Of a stretch of DNA of 64,000 nucleotides, positions 10,144 to 22,339 are shown piece by piece (position 1 is the first letter of the stretch; each line of letters opens with the position of its first letter). Origin of the DNA: Prosopocoilus inquinatus (lineage: Eukaryota; Arthropoda; Insecta; Coleoptera; Lucanidae); assembly GCA_036172665.1 (NCBI GenBank), contig CM069871.1, forward strand, positions 3,534,001 through 3,598,000, written 5' to 3'. The notes beneath the pieces were generated by a model. The model was not told the DNA's origin. It did no database searches and saw only the letters and a list, made by a program, of their open reading frames with translations. Position numbers and translations under genes: made by a program.

Positions 10144-11918
10144 CGTGCCAGTTTTCTTTTTTTACGGCGCAAACATACAGTATTGGTAAAGGTCTAACTG
10201 AACACACTGAATGATGGTGTGCGACAGGAAACGAACGCACTATAAAAATAAAGAAGGAACGCCTCCCGTGTGTGTGTATTGGATGAGGCCTGGGGCACGA
10301 ACGCTTACGACATCAATCGAAGATATAAGATATGTTTAAAAGCCCACTGGCCAATGATGCATACCAATTGTATCTGAAAGTCATGTTAATATTATTGCTT
10401 TTATACAACTCTTATAAAATAGGTTTACAGTAACTATTTTGTTGTCTAATTACTGTGGACTTCTTTTAGGTATACCTTTTATAAAAAAAAAAAAAACTAT
10501 TTCGTTGGATAACAGTTACCAATAGTGGAGTTTCATTTTAAGGTCACAAAATATCTTCTTAAGTACACCATCCAATTTAGTTTTCGTTTTCGTGCCAGTT
10601 TTTTTTTTTTACGGCGCAAACATACAGTATTGGTAAAGGTCTAACTGAACACACTGAATGATGGTGTGCGACAGGAAACGAACGCACTATAAAAATAAAG
10701 AAGGAACGCCTCCCGTGTGTGTGTATTGGATGACGCCTGGGGCACGAACGCTTACGACATCAATCGAAGATATAAGATATGTTTAAAAGCCAACTGGCCA
10801 ATGCTGCATACCAATTGTATCTGAAAGTCATGTTAATATTATTGCTTTTATACAACTCTTATAAAATAGGTTTACTGTAACTATTTTGTTGTCTAATTAC
10901 TGTGGACTTCTTTTAGGTATACCTTTTATAAAAAAAAAACTATTTCGTTGGATAACAGTTACCAATAGTGGAGTTTCATTTTAAGGTCACAAAATATCTT
11001 CTTAAGTACACCATCCAATTTAGTTTTCGTTTTCGTGCCAGCTTGTTTTTTACGGCGCAAACATACAGTATTGGTAAAGGTCTAACTGAACACACTGAAT
11101 GATGGTGTGCGACAGGAAACGAACGCACTATAAAAATAAAGAAGGAACGCCTCCCGCGTGTGTGTATTGGATGACGCCTGGGGCACGAACGCTTACGACA
11201 TCAATCGAAGATATAAGATATGTTTAAAAGCCAACTGGCCAATGCTGCATACCAATTGTATCTGAAAGTCATGTTAATATTATTGCTTTTATACAACTCT
11301 TATAAAATAGGTTTACAGTAACTATTTTGTTGTCTAATTACTGTGGACTTCTTTTAGGTATACTTTTTATAACAAAAAAAAACTATTTCGTTGGATAACA
11401 GTTACCAATAGTGGAGTTTCATTTTAAGGTCACAAAATATCTTCTTAAGTACACCATCCGATTTAGTTTTCGTTTTCGTGCCAGTTCTTTTTTTACGGCG
11501 CAAACATACAGTATTGGTAAAGGTCTAACTGAACACAATGAATGATGGTGTGCGACAGGAAACGAACGCACTATAAAAATAAAGAAGGAACGCCTCCCGC
11601 GTGTGTGTATTGGATGAGGCCTGGGGCACGAACGCTTACGACATCAATCGAAGATATAAGATATGTTTAAAAGCCAACTGGCCAATGCTGCATGCCAATT
11701 GTATCTGAAAGTCATGTTAATATTATTGCTTTTATACAACTCTTATAAAATAGGTTTACAGTAACTATTTTGTTGCCTAATTACTGTGGACTTCTTTTAG
11801 GTATACCTTTTATAAAAAAAAAAAAAACTATTTCGTTTGATAACAGTTATCAATAGTGGAGTTTCATTTTATTAAGGTCACAAAATATCTTCTTAAGTAT
11901 ACCATCCAATTTAGTCTT
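10144..11918. repeat. 443-bp tandem repeat, four units
   Basis: Units begin at CGTGCCAG at about 10144, 10591, 11034 and 11477 (periods 447, 443, 443). The copies differ at only a few positions and in homopolymer length, so amplification was recent or the array is homogenised. Each unit carries GAACGCACTATAAAAATA, a TATA-like word about 40 bp before a GTGTGTGTATTGG stretch, and CTTCTTTTAGGTATA. Whether these words have promoter activity is unknown. Confidence 0.92.
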
Positions 11919-13570
11919 CAGTACAACATGAAATACTCGAATTGCCGTTAGGAGGCTTCGCCGACTTAGTTTTTTTATGCAAATCAAAATTCATCGTCAG
12001 AGTTGTCTCGATATTTTTAAGAACTTTACGCGCCACGTGAAATACATAAATTTATTGCACATAAATATTTATTAAAAAAAAAGTTATTGTTATATTTACT
12101 TTAATTACCTTGTTATTGATTTATAGATAATTGAATTTTATAATTTTTTATGCGAAATAATAATAATTGTATTATTCCATATGTGTTTTAGAACAATGGA
12201 TGCTGGCATTCTATCAGCCCATTAGCGATTATAAAACCTATAAAAAGCTGCAATATCAACATGTTTTTCTAAAGATATTTATTATGCGACACATTGCAAC
12301 CTTTATAAGAGTGAATTATTATATTAATACTCTCACTAAGACTTACTGTTGTGTCTGTGTAACACAATTCAAACGATTCTCCTCCAAATCCTGTATAAAT
12401 TCTTTTAGTTACGTCTTCTATGGGGTAATATGTGCCCGATACACGTTTGAAATTACCTTTATTTGTTGTTATCATATATTTTAAACATAACAAAAATACT
12501 CTGCAGCTCACAAAATATGTAATTATAAGCATAACTTCCAAATCATCGTTAGAAATTATTTCAAGAGCGACTCAATGTAACGCAGAAGAAGGCTTTTCAG
12601 TAGTGCTTGACGTATATGGTCTATCAAAAAAAAAAGAAAGACCGTTTTTTCGGCCTCCTTCAGTACTTCTACAAAAATTCAAAATTTTAAGGAAATTCGA
12701 AAAAAAAAATGAGGATTGATGCTTGAAAGACAAAAAATATTGAATCAACTATTTTGAAAACGAAAAAAAAAAGTAAAAATCGCAAAGAATTTAAACACGA
12801 TATTTCAAAGAAGAAGTAAAGAAGAAAATAGATAAAAAAAAACGTCAGAAATTATCATTAATAATGAAAATTAAATAAAAATAAAATAATAATAATAATA
12901 TATTTAAAATAAAACATTTTATTGAGTCCTTTATTGAGTATTATTGAGAAACTAAACATTTTAAAATGAAAATCGATCGAAATAAGATATCTTAAAAATG
13001 AAAAAGATAAAAATTTTAGAAAATTTATGCACAATATTTTTAAATATTAAGAAATATTTTAAAGTCAACTCAAATCCAGTCCAACTAAACTGAAGCTAAG
13101 CGAACCCAACCCTACTAAACTAAACCAAAACCCAAACGAACTCAGTTCCTTTTAAGCACAAAATTTGAGGCCTTAAAACGTTTCAAGGGTTAATCAATCC
13201 GACCAGACTGAACCTAAGTGCATCCAAGCCAAGGATGGAATTTTACAACAGATAAAAAAAAAAGTAAGAAATTATCAAGAATCGAAACAAAAACGTTAAA
13301 CAAAGTAAGAAATTGTTAAAAATCGAAACAAAAATGTCAAACATAAAAAATTTTAAGGAAATTCGAAAAAAAAACTGTAGAAGACTGAAATAAGAAACGT
13401 TAAACTTAAAAATTAAAAAAAAATAAAAAATCCAAAAAATAAAATAAACGGAAAAAACTTTTCGAAGTCAACCCAACCCAATTAAACTGAACCAACCAAA
13501 GAAAAGAATTCAGAACTTTATTTATTACAAGAGCGTTTTTATGCTGTCTTTTCTTTTGATTTTTTTTGTT
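11919..13570. other. AT-rich, partly low-complexity sequence without a supported gene
   Basis: From about 12700 the sequence is A-rich with AAATTTTAAGGAAATTCGAA repeated near 12678 and 13347. TCAACTC/CCAAC-type words recur at 13060-13220 and 13470-13500. Overlapping open frames at 12167-12541 occur on both strands; neither is recognised. Confidence 0.35.
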
Positions 13571-15725
13571 TTTTCTCAATTTTATTTTCTCTACATTTTC
13601 CTCATTCATTTGCTTTCTCCGTTTTCTCTTTCACCCCGCCATCACTGACTTTCTGCGATTTTCATTTATCCTTCGTTTCCTATTTACAGATAGAAATGAA
13701 CTAGTTTTTTATCGCTCCGTGAGCCAGGGGTGGGCAATTGCCACCCCCTTTGCCTCACCTTGGCTAAGCCCACGTTCACAACTAAAAAAAATTGCATCAA
13801 AATATTTTGTAAAATGACAAATAACTGTCGGAACATGGGCGTAACCAGACATTTTTCTAAACAGGGGCTTATTTAAAAAAAAATTATTAAAACAATCTGT
13901 AATTATTATTACATGTTTAATAGTATAGGTATAGATATATTGGTTTAAGAAAATCATAATTTATTTTTTAAACATTTGAAAAGTGACTTGTCTCGATTGT
14001 AAAATTTTATTTTCTCTACATTTTCCTCATTCACTTGTTTTCTCCGTTTTTTTTCTCGCCTCGCCGTCACTGACTTTCTGCGATTTTCATTTATCTTTCG
14101 TTTCCTATTTACAGATAGAAATGAAATAATTTTTTATCGCTCCGTGAGCCAGGGGTGGGCAACTGCCGCCCCCTTTGTCTCACTTTGGCTAAGCCCACGT
14201 TCGCAACAAAAGAAAAAAACTGCATCAAAACATTTGGTAAATTGACAAACAGCTGTCGGAACATGGGCGTAACCAGACTTTTTTCTAAGCAGGGGCATGT
14301 TTTAAAAATTATTAAAACAATCTGTAATTATTATTACATGTTTAAAAGTATAGGTATAGATATATTGGTTTAAGAAAATCATAACCTATTTTTTAAACAT
14401 TTGAAAAGTGAGTTGTCTCTATTGTAAAATTTTATTTTCTCTACATTTTCCTCTGATATTTTATTCATGCGCTTTCTCCGTTTTTTCTCTCACCTCGCCG
14501 TCACTGACTTTCTGCGCTTTTCATTTATCCTTCGTTTCCCATTTACAGATAGAAATGAAATAATTTTTTATCGCTCCTTGAGCCAGGGATGGGCAATTGC
14601 CGCCCCCTTTGTCTCACCTTGGCTAAGCCGACGTTCGCAGCTAAAAAAAAAACTGCATCAAAACATTTGGTAAATTGACAAACTGCTGTCGGAACATAGG
14701 CGTAACCAGACTTTTTTCTAAACAGGGGCATATTTTAAAAATTATTAAAACAATCTATAATTATTATTACATGTTTAATAGTATAGGTATAGATATATTG
14801 GTTTAAGAAAATCATAACTTATTTTTTAAACATTTGAAAAGTAAGTTGTCTCTATTGCAAAATTTTATTTTCTCTACATTTTCCTCATTCGTTTGCTTTC
14901 TCCGTTTTTTTTTTCTCACCTCGCCGTCACTAACTTTCTGCGCTTTTCATTTATCCTTTGTCTCCTATTTACAGATGGAAATGAAATAATTTTTTATCGC
15001 TCCATGAGCCAGGGTGGGCAACTGTCGCCCCCTTTGTCTCACCTTGGCTAAGCCCACGTTCGCAGCTAAAGAAAAAAGCTGCATCAATACATTTGGTAAA
15101 TTGATAAGCAGCTGTCGGAACATGGGCGTAACCAGACTTTTTTCTAAACAGGGGCATATTTTAAAAATGATTAAAACAATCTGTAATTATTATTACATGT
15201 TTAATAGTATGGGTATAGATATATTGGTTTAAGAAAATCATAACTTATTTTTTAAACAGTTTAAAAGCGAGTTGTCTCTATTGTAAAATTTTATTTTCTC
15301 TAGATTTTCCTCTGATGTTTTATTCATTTCCTTTCGCCGTTTTTTCTCTCGCCTCGCCGTCACTGACTTTCTGCGCTTTTCATTTATCCTTCGTTTCCTA
15401 TTTACATAAATGAAATAATTCTTTATCGCCCCGTGAACCAAGGGTGGGCAACTGCCGCCCCCTTTGTCTCCCCTTGGCTAAGCCCACGTTCGCAACAAAA
15501 AAAAAACTACATCAAAACATTTGGTAAATTGACGAACAACTGTCGGAACATGGGCGTAACCAGACTTTTTTCTAAACAGGGGCTTATTTAAAAAAAAATT
15601 ATTAAAACAATCTGTAATTATTATTACATGTTTAATAGTATAGGTATAGATATATTGGTTTAGGAAAATCATAATTTATTTTTTAAACATTTGAAAAGTG
15701 AGTTGTTTGTATTGTAAAATTTTTA
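13571..15725. repeat. 428-bp tandem repeat, five units
   Basis: The anchor GAGCCAGGGGTGGGCAA recurs at about 13721, 14146, 14580, 15006 and 15435 (periods 425-434). Each unit contains CACCTTGGCTAAGCCCACG, ATGGGCGTAACCAGAC and AAACAGGGGC. A plus-strand frame of about 72 residues recurs in units 2 and 4, but other units disrupt it. GGGCGTAACCAGAC resembles the terminal region of hAT-like elements, which suggests the satellite grew from a transposon end. Confidence 0.92.
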
Positions 15726-16420
15726 GTAAGTATCAACTTTTTTTTCGTTTAGAATATCAACCCAGGGCAAGTGCCCAGGCTTGCCCATACTTGGCTATGC
15801 TATATTTATCGATTAATTTTGTAAATGCCTCTGTTGCACAAAGTATGTAATGAGCAAATAGCTTAATTTTATATAAACGTCATTTACATTCTACTGTAGC
15901 AACTTTCCATGTTTGGATTTGCAGAATGTTATTTAACACAATCAGTTAAATAGAACCTGCACTAGAAAATGACATTTTCGCATTGTTGGTAAAACAGATT
16001 TTGTATGTACATTTACAGTCTTATACCGTATAATACTGTGGTTTACGTATAATTTGGATAAGTGAGTATGTATATATGTATTATATGTTTTGTAAGTTTT
16101 ATATGTACGTACATATAACGCACGTAACGTATAACATGCAAATGTCACGTATTATATCATCCCTGGGGTCCCGAACGTATGTACACTCACATACACACGT
16201 TTCAAATAAAAGTGTACATGTAATATACTAAGTGTGTACTTTATATAATAACTTTTTGCCCATGGTGACTCACAAAAACAATTTTTTGCAAAAGCATTTT
16301 AGAAATTACCGAAGCATTCCAGTCGGAAGAAAAAAAAAATCGAACGCCTCAAAGAGCGCCAAAAGAGAGGCCAGCCAGAGTCCCCGGCATTCGCCCGTCC
16401 ATTTCGTATACCTATAATAA
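15726..16420. other. gene-free AT-rich sequence
   Basis: CCAGGGCAAGTGCCCAGGCT at 15769-15788 looks like the edge of an old transposon. The rest holds no recognised gene. Confidence 0.3.
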
Positions 16421-16800
16421 ACATGTATCCAATCTGTTATTAAGCAGAAAAACGCACCGTGTTTGTGTTGGCCGTCCTAGCCGACTAGATGTAACCTTGA
16501 GACGGTCAGTCCCAACCGAAATGCGTGCATAATGAATACTTGTTATGCGCCGGTGACCAAACACTTCGTCTCAGCCGCGAATAGGACGCACAAAAAATGC
16601 AAATGACGGTTGGGATGGTCAAGGTTGCCGGAATTTGCGAACGTTAATCGAGATAGTTTGCATTTTTTTACGGCACGAAGCGTATCCAAGAGCGTCTCGC
16701 CTGGCCCACAATACAACAAAGACAATGGACATTCGACCTTACGTCATTCAACATTAACCAAAAGTTTGGTTATGAGTTATGACGACTTATGGGTATGACG
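16421..16800. other. unique GC-balanced island
   Basis: Non-repetitive sequence of nearly balanced composition inside AT-rich DNA. It contains an octamer-type word ATGCAAAT at 16597-16604. Open frames on both strands (16543-16725 minus, 16610-16798 plus) are not recognised. It could be regulatory; this is inference. Confidence 0.2.
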
Positions 16801-17760
16801 TATGTGACATTTTATGAGATTCATATAAGTATAATAATGATAATAATACATCGGTTTATTTAAACATTTTGGCCTTTGCGCAACACAATTTACCGATTTT
16901 GCAGGCAATGCCGCGCCAACTTGTTGATAAAATGTTGCCAAAAAAAAAACACCAATTTTTTCTAAAGTCCATATACGATGCGGTCGAAAACAAAAAAAAA
17001 AGTAGCAGACAATTACGGTTTCCTGTAATTTTTTTTTCTCCGAAATGGTACGGTTTATTCATAAATTTTACAAAAGTTTTGAGGTTATCAAATCCGACAG
17101 CTTTCAAAATTTCTAAGTACTTTGACATCAAACATTATTTTTTGGTCAAGGGTAGGTAATCATAGATCTTAAAATTATTGACGAAGCCTTGGCTTTACTT
17201 GCTGTTAAAAGACAGTCGCTTTCCATTAATGTCATGACTCCCCCTGACCAAAATCATTTTTGATGTCTCTGTACTATTGCGGCCTCTGACAAGTAGTCCG
17301 ATTTTGTTGAAATATTTGTAGTTTTGACAACCAACACACTACTGAATATGACACTAATGACATAACATTGAAAAGTCATTCGGTTCTAAGATTAAGATTG
17401 TTCGGTTATAACGTTTTTTTTTTTTTTTTAATTTGACGTCGAAGTTGGCGGTGACGTGTATATTGTCAATGCAGCACAATTTTTGAAACACCTGACATAT
17501 CTGTCATTTGCTTTGTGACTTGAAATAAAGATTGTTTTTTTTTTCCGAATAAAATGGCATTCTTGCAAGGACAGAAAGTTTTTGTGATTGATTGAGTCGA
17601 AGCCGCAATGGTTTCACCTGTGAAATCGCATTTAAACAGAAACATTTTGAAAAAAAAAAAAATGAAAAATTACAGGAAACTGTAATTTTTTACAGGGAAC
17701 TGTAATTTTTACAAAAACTGTTTTATTTAAAAACAAAACGTCGCATTTTCTTCGTTGGAA
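16801..17760. other. gene-free sequence with poly-A/T runs
   Basis: Two overlapping frames on opposite strands at 16856-17159 are not recognised. The word TTACAGGAAACTGTAATTTT recurs in partial form near 17670-17710 and, inverted, near 17015-17035. No gene is supported. Confidence 0.3.
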
Positions 17761-19370
17761 ATGTAGCAAGAAAGGAACAAAAGAAAATTCGAGCGAAGAA
17801 CAAAGATAATGCGAAGCAAGGATTAGAAAAAAAAATCAAAAATAAATTTAAAAAAACACACACATAAAAAATAAGCCAAAAAATGAAATCTGCAAAAAAT
17901 CAAACAAAAAAACAGAGAAATGAAAGAAACAGTTTAACAAAATACAAGGGAACAAGTGAACAAAAAAGAAAAACCAAAAGAAAATTGACAACACCAAGCT
18001 TAACGAAAAACGACATTTTTCCGGACGAATAAAAAATTCGTAAAAAATAAAAGAGTCGATAATAAGATTGAAAAAAAAGTACGGGTTAGGAAAAAATCAA
18101 AAACAAATGAAAAACACCGATTTGCAATATCAAAAACTAGAACAGATAAAAAATAAACAAAAAAATGGAACCTGCAATAAATGAAACAAAAACAGAAAAA
18201 TTAAAGAAAGTGTTCAACAAAATACAAGGTAATAAGTGAGAAAAAAAAAGGAAAACAAAAGAAGATTGACAACAACAAGCTGAACGAAAAATAGCATTTT
18301 TAGGGACGAATCAAAAATTCGTAGATAAAAGCAAACTGTACGAAAATCGATAATACGATTAAAAATGAAAGAAAAAAAAAACGGAATGACGAAATAATCA
18401 TAAAGATCGCAATTCTGACGAAAAAAAATTGTGCTGTAAAAAAAGCGTCAATGAACAAAAGATGAAAAATCAGTTCGATAAAAATAAACAAAAGAGATAT
18501 ACGAAAGCATAAAATGAATTTAGAAAAATTCGATGAAAATTAGAAGAACAAAAAAATGAAAGTTTTTGCAAATAAAAGCAAATTCGCAGAAAGTCAAAGA
18601 AAACTGAGAAAAGAATATAAACAAAATGCGAAAACCAAATCGATTAAAGAGAGGAGAAATACGAAAAAGACCGGAAAAAAAAACAAAAGAAAACTGGCCA
18701 GACAAAATAAATAAATGAAAAAGTATTATTGGGCCAAAAACGTTTGCAATTCAATGAAACAAAAAAGATAAAATAAAATAAATGAACCGTGAATTAAATG
18801 CAAAACATCAATTCTTTGGAAGAAAACAGAAACAAATTAAAAGAACAAAAGACAAAAGAAAAAGAAAACAAAAGAAAAATGACTAGACAAGAGAAATAAA
18901 TGAAGAAGTATTATTGGGCCGAAAACGTTTACAAGGCAAGGAAACAAAAAAGATAAAATAAAACAAATGAACCGTGAATTAAATGCAAAACATCAATTCC
19001 TTAGAAGAAAAGACGAACAAATTAAATGAACAAAAGACAAAAGAAAAATGGCTAGACAAAATAAATAAATGAGGAAGTATTATTGGTCCGAAAACGTTTG
19101 CAAGTCAAGGAAACAGAAAAGATAAAATAAAACAAATGAACCCTGAATTAAATGCAAAACATCAATTCTTTGGAAGAAAACAGAAACAAATTAAAAGAAC
19201 AAAAGACAAAAGAAGAGAAACACAAAAGAAAAATGGCCAGACGAAAGAAATAAATGAAAAAGTATTACTGGGCCGAAAACGTTTGCGAATCAAGGAAACA
19301 AAAAAGATAAAATAACACAAATGAACCGTGAAATAAATGAACAAAAGACAAAAGAAAATGATTCTCTAAA
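17761..19370. repeat. A-rich tandem repeats, including about 180-bp units
   Basis: GTATTATTGGGCC recurs at about 18723, 18908, 19077 and 19262 (periods 185, 169, 185) with GAACCGTGAATTAAATGCAA in each unit. An older pair of related units covers about 17930-18365, sharing ACAAAATACAAGG and GACGAAT..AAAATTCGTA. The minus-strand frames here encode low-complexity Phe/Ile/Leu-rich peptides and are artefacts of the A-rich strand. Confidence 0.75.
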
Positions 19371-19750
19371 TATTCTCGTCTCGATTAACGATTGAGTGTT
19401 ATTTAGAAAAAATATGAAAAACAAATGAATATCGCAGTAAGATTTTCTGCTGCTTTATGAAACGTGAAGAAAAATTAAAGTAAGGTTATGTTTTGATATA
19501 CTTTGAAAAATTTCGCTCACATTTTATTCCTTTTCTACGAATTTATTTTTTTCGATGTCGATTCATAAATTCAAACGAATCTGAGGAACGACTAGATGGT
19601 GTGAATCATGCTAAACTGTATATTTATATTGAAGATTTCTTAATCTTGGCCTTGGCTCAACCTGTTAAAGAAAAAGCTGTCAAAGTTTTAGGTGGAATAC
19701 CCTTCAACTGTTTCTCTATCCAGATGTTAAGACGCCCACAATTATGCGAA
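19371..19750. other. unique sequence with an unrecognised open frame
   Basis: The frame 19493-19795 (100 codons, plus) is open but matches nothing I know. Its last 15 codons lie inside the MITE that starts at 19751. I do not call it a gene. Confidence 0.25.
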
Positions 19751-19904
19751 TTAAGGTCCGATTCCATAATCGAAGTAAAGGAGACTTTAAAATAAAAGTC
19801 ACAGTCATATATCCAAACAGATGCGGAAACATAGTTAATTATACATTAGAATGTGACTTTTATTTTAAAATCTCCTTTAGTTCGATTATGAAATCGGTCC
19901 TTAA
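19751..19904. mobile_element. 154-bp MITE flanked by TTAA
   Basis: Both ends carry TTAA, followed by GGTCCGATTCCATAATCGAA on the left and its near-complement on the right (TTCGATTATGAAATCGGTCC). Arms are about 55 bp, loop about 30 bp. TTAA target sites are used by piggyBac-type transposases, so it may be a non-autonomous piggyBac-like element. The terminal bases are not the classical piggyBac CCY, so assignment is uncertain. Confidence 0.65.
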
Positions 19905-21120
19905 ATATAAGATCGATAATAAAAATTAGTTATGCCAGAATATTTTGCTTGTGAACAAACATTTTAGTTTTTTAGACTGGGGCAGGCGCCTAAGAAACTA
20001 AAACCTTTTGCTACGCCACTGGTTGAATTGATACAACTCTATCACTTTGCCCAAGAAATTGTAACAAATCTTGTTGCTGGGAAGTTTTTCATTTATATTT
20101 ACAGCAGTAAATTATTTTCATAAATTTGATATTGGGAACACGCAGACAGCGTAAAATAACTCGATTCAAATGAGCAACGGAGAAAAAAATAATTAACTTA
20201 ATTCGCGGAAAGAGCAAAAGAAATTTACAATTCTGACGGTCACTAGAATCAATCGAAAACCGATTGATTCCGCGAAACTTTTAATAAAATTATTCTGTCC
20301 AATTATTTGTTTATTTATTTTTTTCAAATAGAAAGTTTGCGACAATCTTAGCGAATAATTATTATTCAAGTAAAAAAAGGATAGCGAATGTAAACTATGT
20401 TAAAAAAAAAATAAAAATATTCAAGCGCTCTTGAAAAAAACTTTTTATTTACATATGTACATTTCTCATCGGACAAGAAACAACTTCATTTAAAAATATC
20501 AACGTTAATAATTGTATTATCATTTCGTCTCTTTTTGTTTTTTTATCTTGCGTTTGTCATTTGTTTCCATTTTTAAATACTTCTGTCACTTTCTGACTTT
20601 TTTGTTGTTGTTGCCGTTGTTGTTTGAAAAACGATTGTCTGGTATTAGTTGTTTTTCTTTTCTTTTTTTGTTAATCTCATAAATTTTTTTTCTTTTCATA
20701 AATATTACGATCGTTTTTTGTTTTTCGTTGTTAAATGCATCGTATTTATCGTCATCTGTTTTTCGTTCTGAAATTAATTAATCAAGAAATGTTTGCGCTT
20801 CTTTCTTCTTCGCAAATAATTACGATTGTCATTTATTTTCTTCCTGCTTGCTTTCGTAAATAAATATTATGATAGTGTTTTGTTTTCGTTTGTTGGTTTT
20901 TGTGAAATTCGAATTATTATTAGCCTTGAACGGTTATTATGTTTTTTTTTTTAAATTTTAATTATACAATTAGTTTTGAGTCTTTTTCTTCTAAACGTAT
21001 GATCATTTGTTTTTCTTGCTTTTGTCAGAAGATAGTGTTTTGTTTTTATTTGTTGGTTTTTGTGAAATGCAAATTATTAATAGTCTTGAACTATTTTTTA
21101 GTTTTAATTCCACAATTCGT
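19905..21120. other. gene-free T-rich sequence
   Basis: GGCGCCTAAGAAAC followed by TTTTGCTACGCCACTGG at about 19988-20022 resembles a transposon terminus. From about 20500 the strand is T-rich low complexity with a repeated GTTTTGTTTT..TTGTTGGTTTTTGTGAAAT word (about 20877 and 21037). No gene is seen. Confidence 0.35.
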
Positions 21121-21718
21121 TTTGCAAAAGCAAAAAATATTTAGTTTCATCCGAAAAATTTCAACTAAGTCGAAAAATTCCTCAGATTTTAACGAGTTTT
21201 TGCAATTATTCCTTTTTCGTTTGTGAAATTATCCCTAGGTTTAACGACTTTTTCCCTGAGTTGGCAACACTGTTAATACCGCGACGTACCCCGTCATGTT
21301 CCCCTACCATGCTCACGCCTGCTTTAATTACTGTACTTACAACTTGTTTCCTCTTCGTCGCTTGTGGATTCATCGCATCTTATTACGCAGTCATTGTTTT
21401 TTTTTTGCTTTCGTCAGCAGAACTTTTGACAAAAGCAAAAAATATTTAGTTTCATTCGAAAAATTTCAACTGAGTTGAAAAATTCCCCAGATTTTAAAGA
21501 GTCTTTACAATTATTCTTTTTCCTTTATGAAATTGTCCCTAGATTTAATGGCTTTTTCTCTGAGTTGGCAACAGTGCTAATACTGCAAAGTATCCCGTTA
21601 TGTTCCCCTACTACGCCCACGCCTGTTTTAATTTTTGTACTTACAACTTCTTTCCTCTTTGTCGCTTGTGGATTCATCTCATCTTATTACGCAGTTCCTT
21701 CTGCTTCTTGTTGTTAAG
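21121..21718. repeat. 305-bp tandem duplication
   Basis: AAAAGCAAAAAATATTTAG recurs at 21126 and 21431. Both copies contain GAGTTGGCAACA, CCCCTACCATGCTCACGCC (diverged in copy 2) and CGCTTGTGGATTCATC. The second copy ends about 20 bp early. Confidence 0.8.
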
Positions 21719-21763
21719 TGATCAGTTTCAATTAATTTTTTTTTCCTTCTAATATTATGTATA

Positions 21764-22339
21764 CAGGGTGCTGCTGCATTTTGAAACGCAACATAGGAAA
21801 TCCCATGTTAATTTAAAGGTTGTCTAATATTGGCTTCCCTAATTATTTTACAGCAAAATTCCATTTAGGTTTCTTAAAGTACTCTTTAAGACGAATCTGT
21901 CTGTGAAGTTTGATGATCTTTCGTACGCCCAATTTTAAGATATTAAAAAAAAAGATTCTGTAACTAAGTTCAATTTATACCAAACTGTCTCAGCACAGCC
22001 TTAATCGATAATAATAAAAACTGGAGAGATAATAAATAACTTTACTCATTTTTGATTGATGGAAAAAGCTTTTCCAGTAATTTGTTTTAACATTTACTGA
22101 CGACCAAGGCCGTGCTGATAGTTCGGTAGATACTGGATTTCGTTAGTGATCTTTTTTAAATATCTCGAAACTGAGTGCATGAAAAATTGTCAAGCTTCGC
22201 AGACAGATTCATCTTGAAGAGTACTTTAAGAAACCTAAATGGAATTTTGCTGTAAAATAATTAGGAAAGACAATATTCAAGCAATTTTAAATTAGCATGG
22301 GATTTCCTATGTTGCGTCGTTGCAAAATGCAGCACCCTG
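21764..22339. mobile_element. palindromic MITE with TA target site, Tc1/mariner-like
   Basis: The element starts CAGGGTGCTGCTGCATTTTG and ends CAAAATGCAGCACCCTG, with TA directly on each side (21762-21763 and 22340-22341). Inverted similarity continues inward almost to the centre. Left 21764-22003 pairs with right about 22105-22339, sharing GGAAATCCCATG, CCATTTAGGTTTCTTAAAGT and CAGCACGGCCTT-type words. TA duplication and CAGGGTG ends fit non-autonomous Tc1/mariner-superfamily elements. There is no transposase frame. Confidence 0.85.

Noticed and set aside
12167..12541. Overlapping frames of 105 (plus) and 90 (minus) codons
   Set aside because: Neither strand matches a known protein. The region is AT-rich and could be a decayed transposon, but nothing specific supports that.
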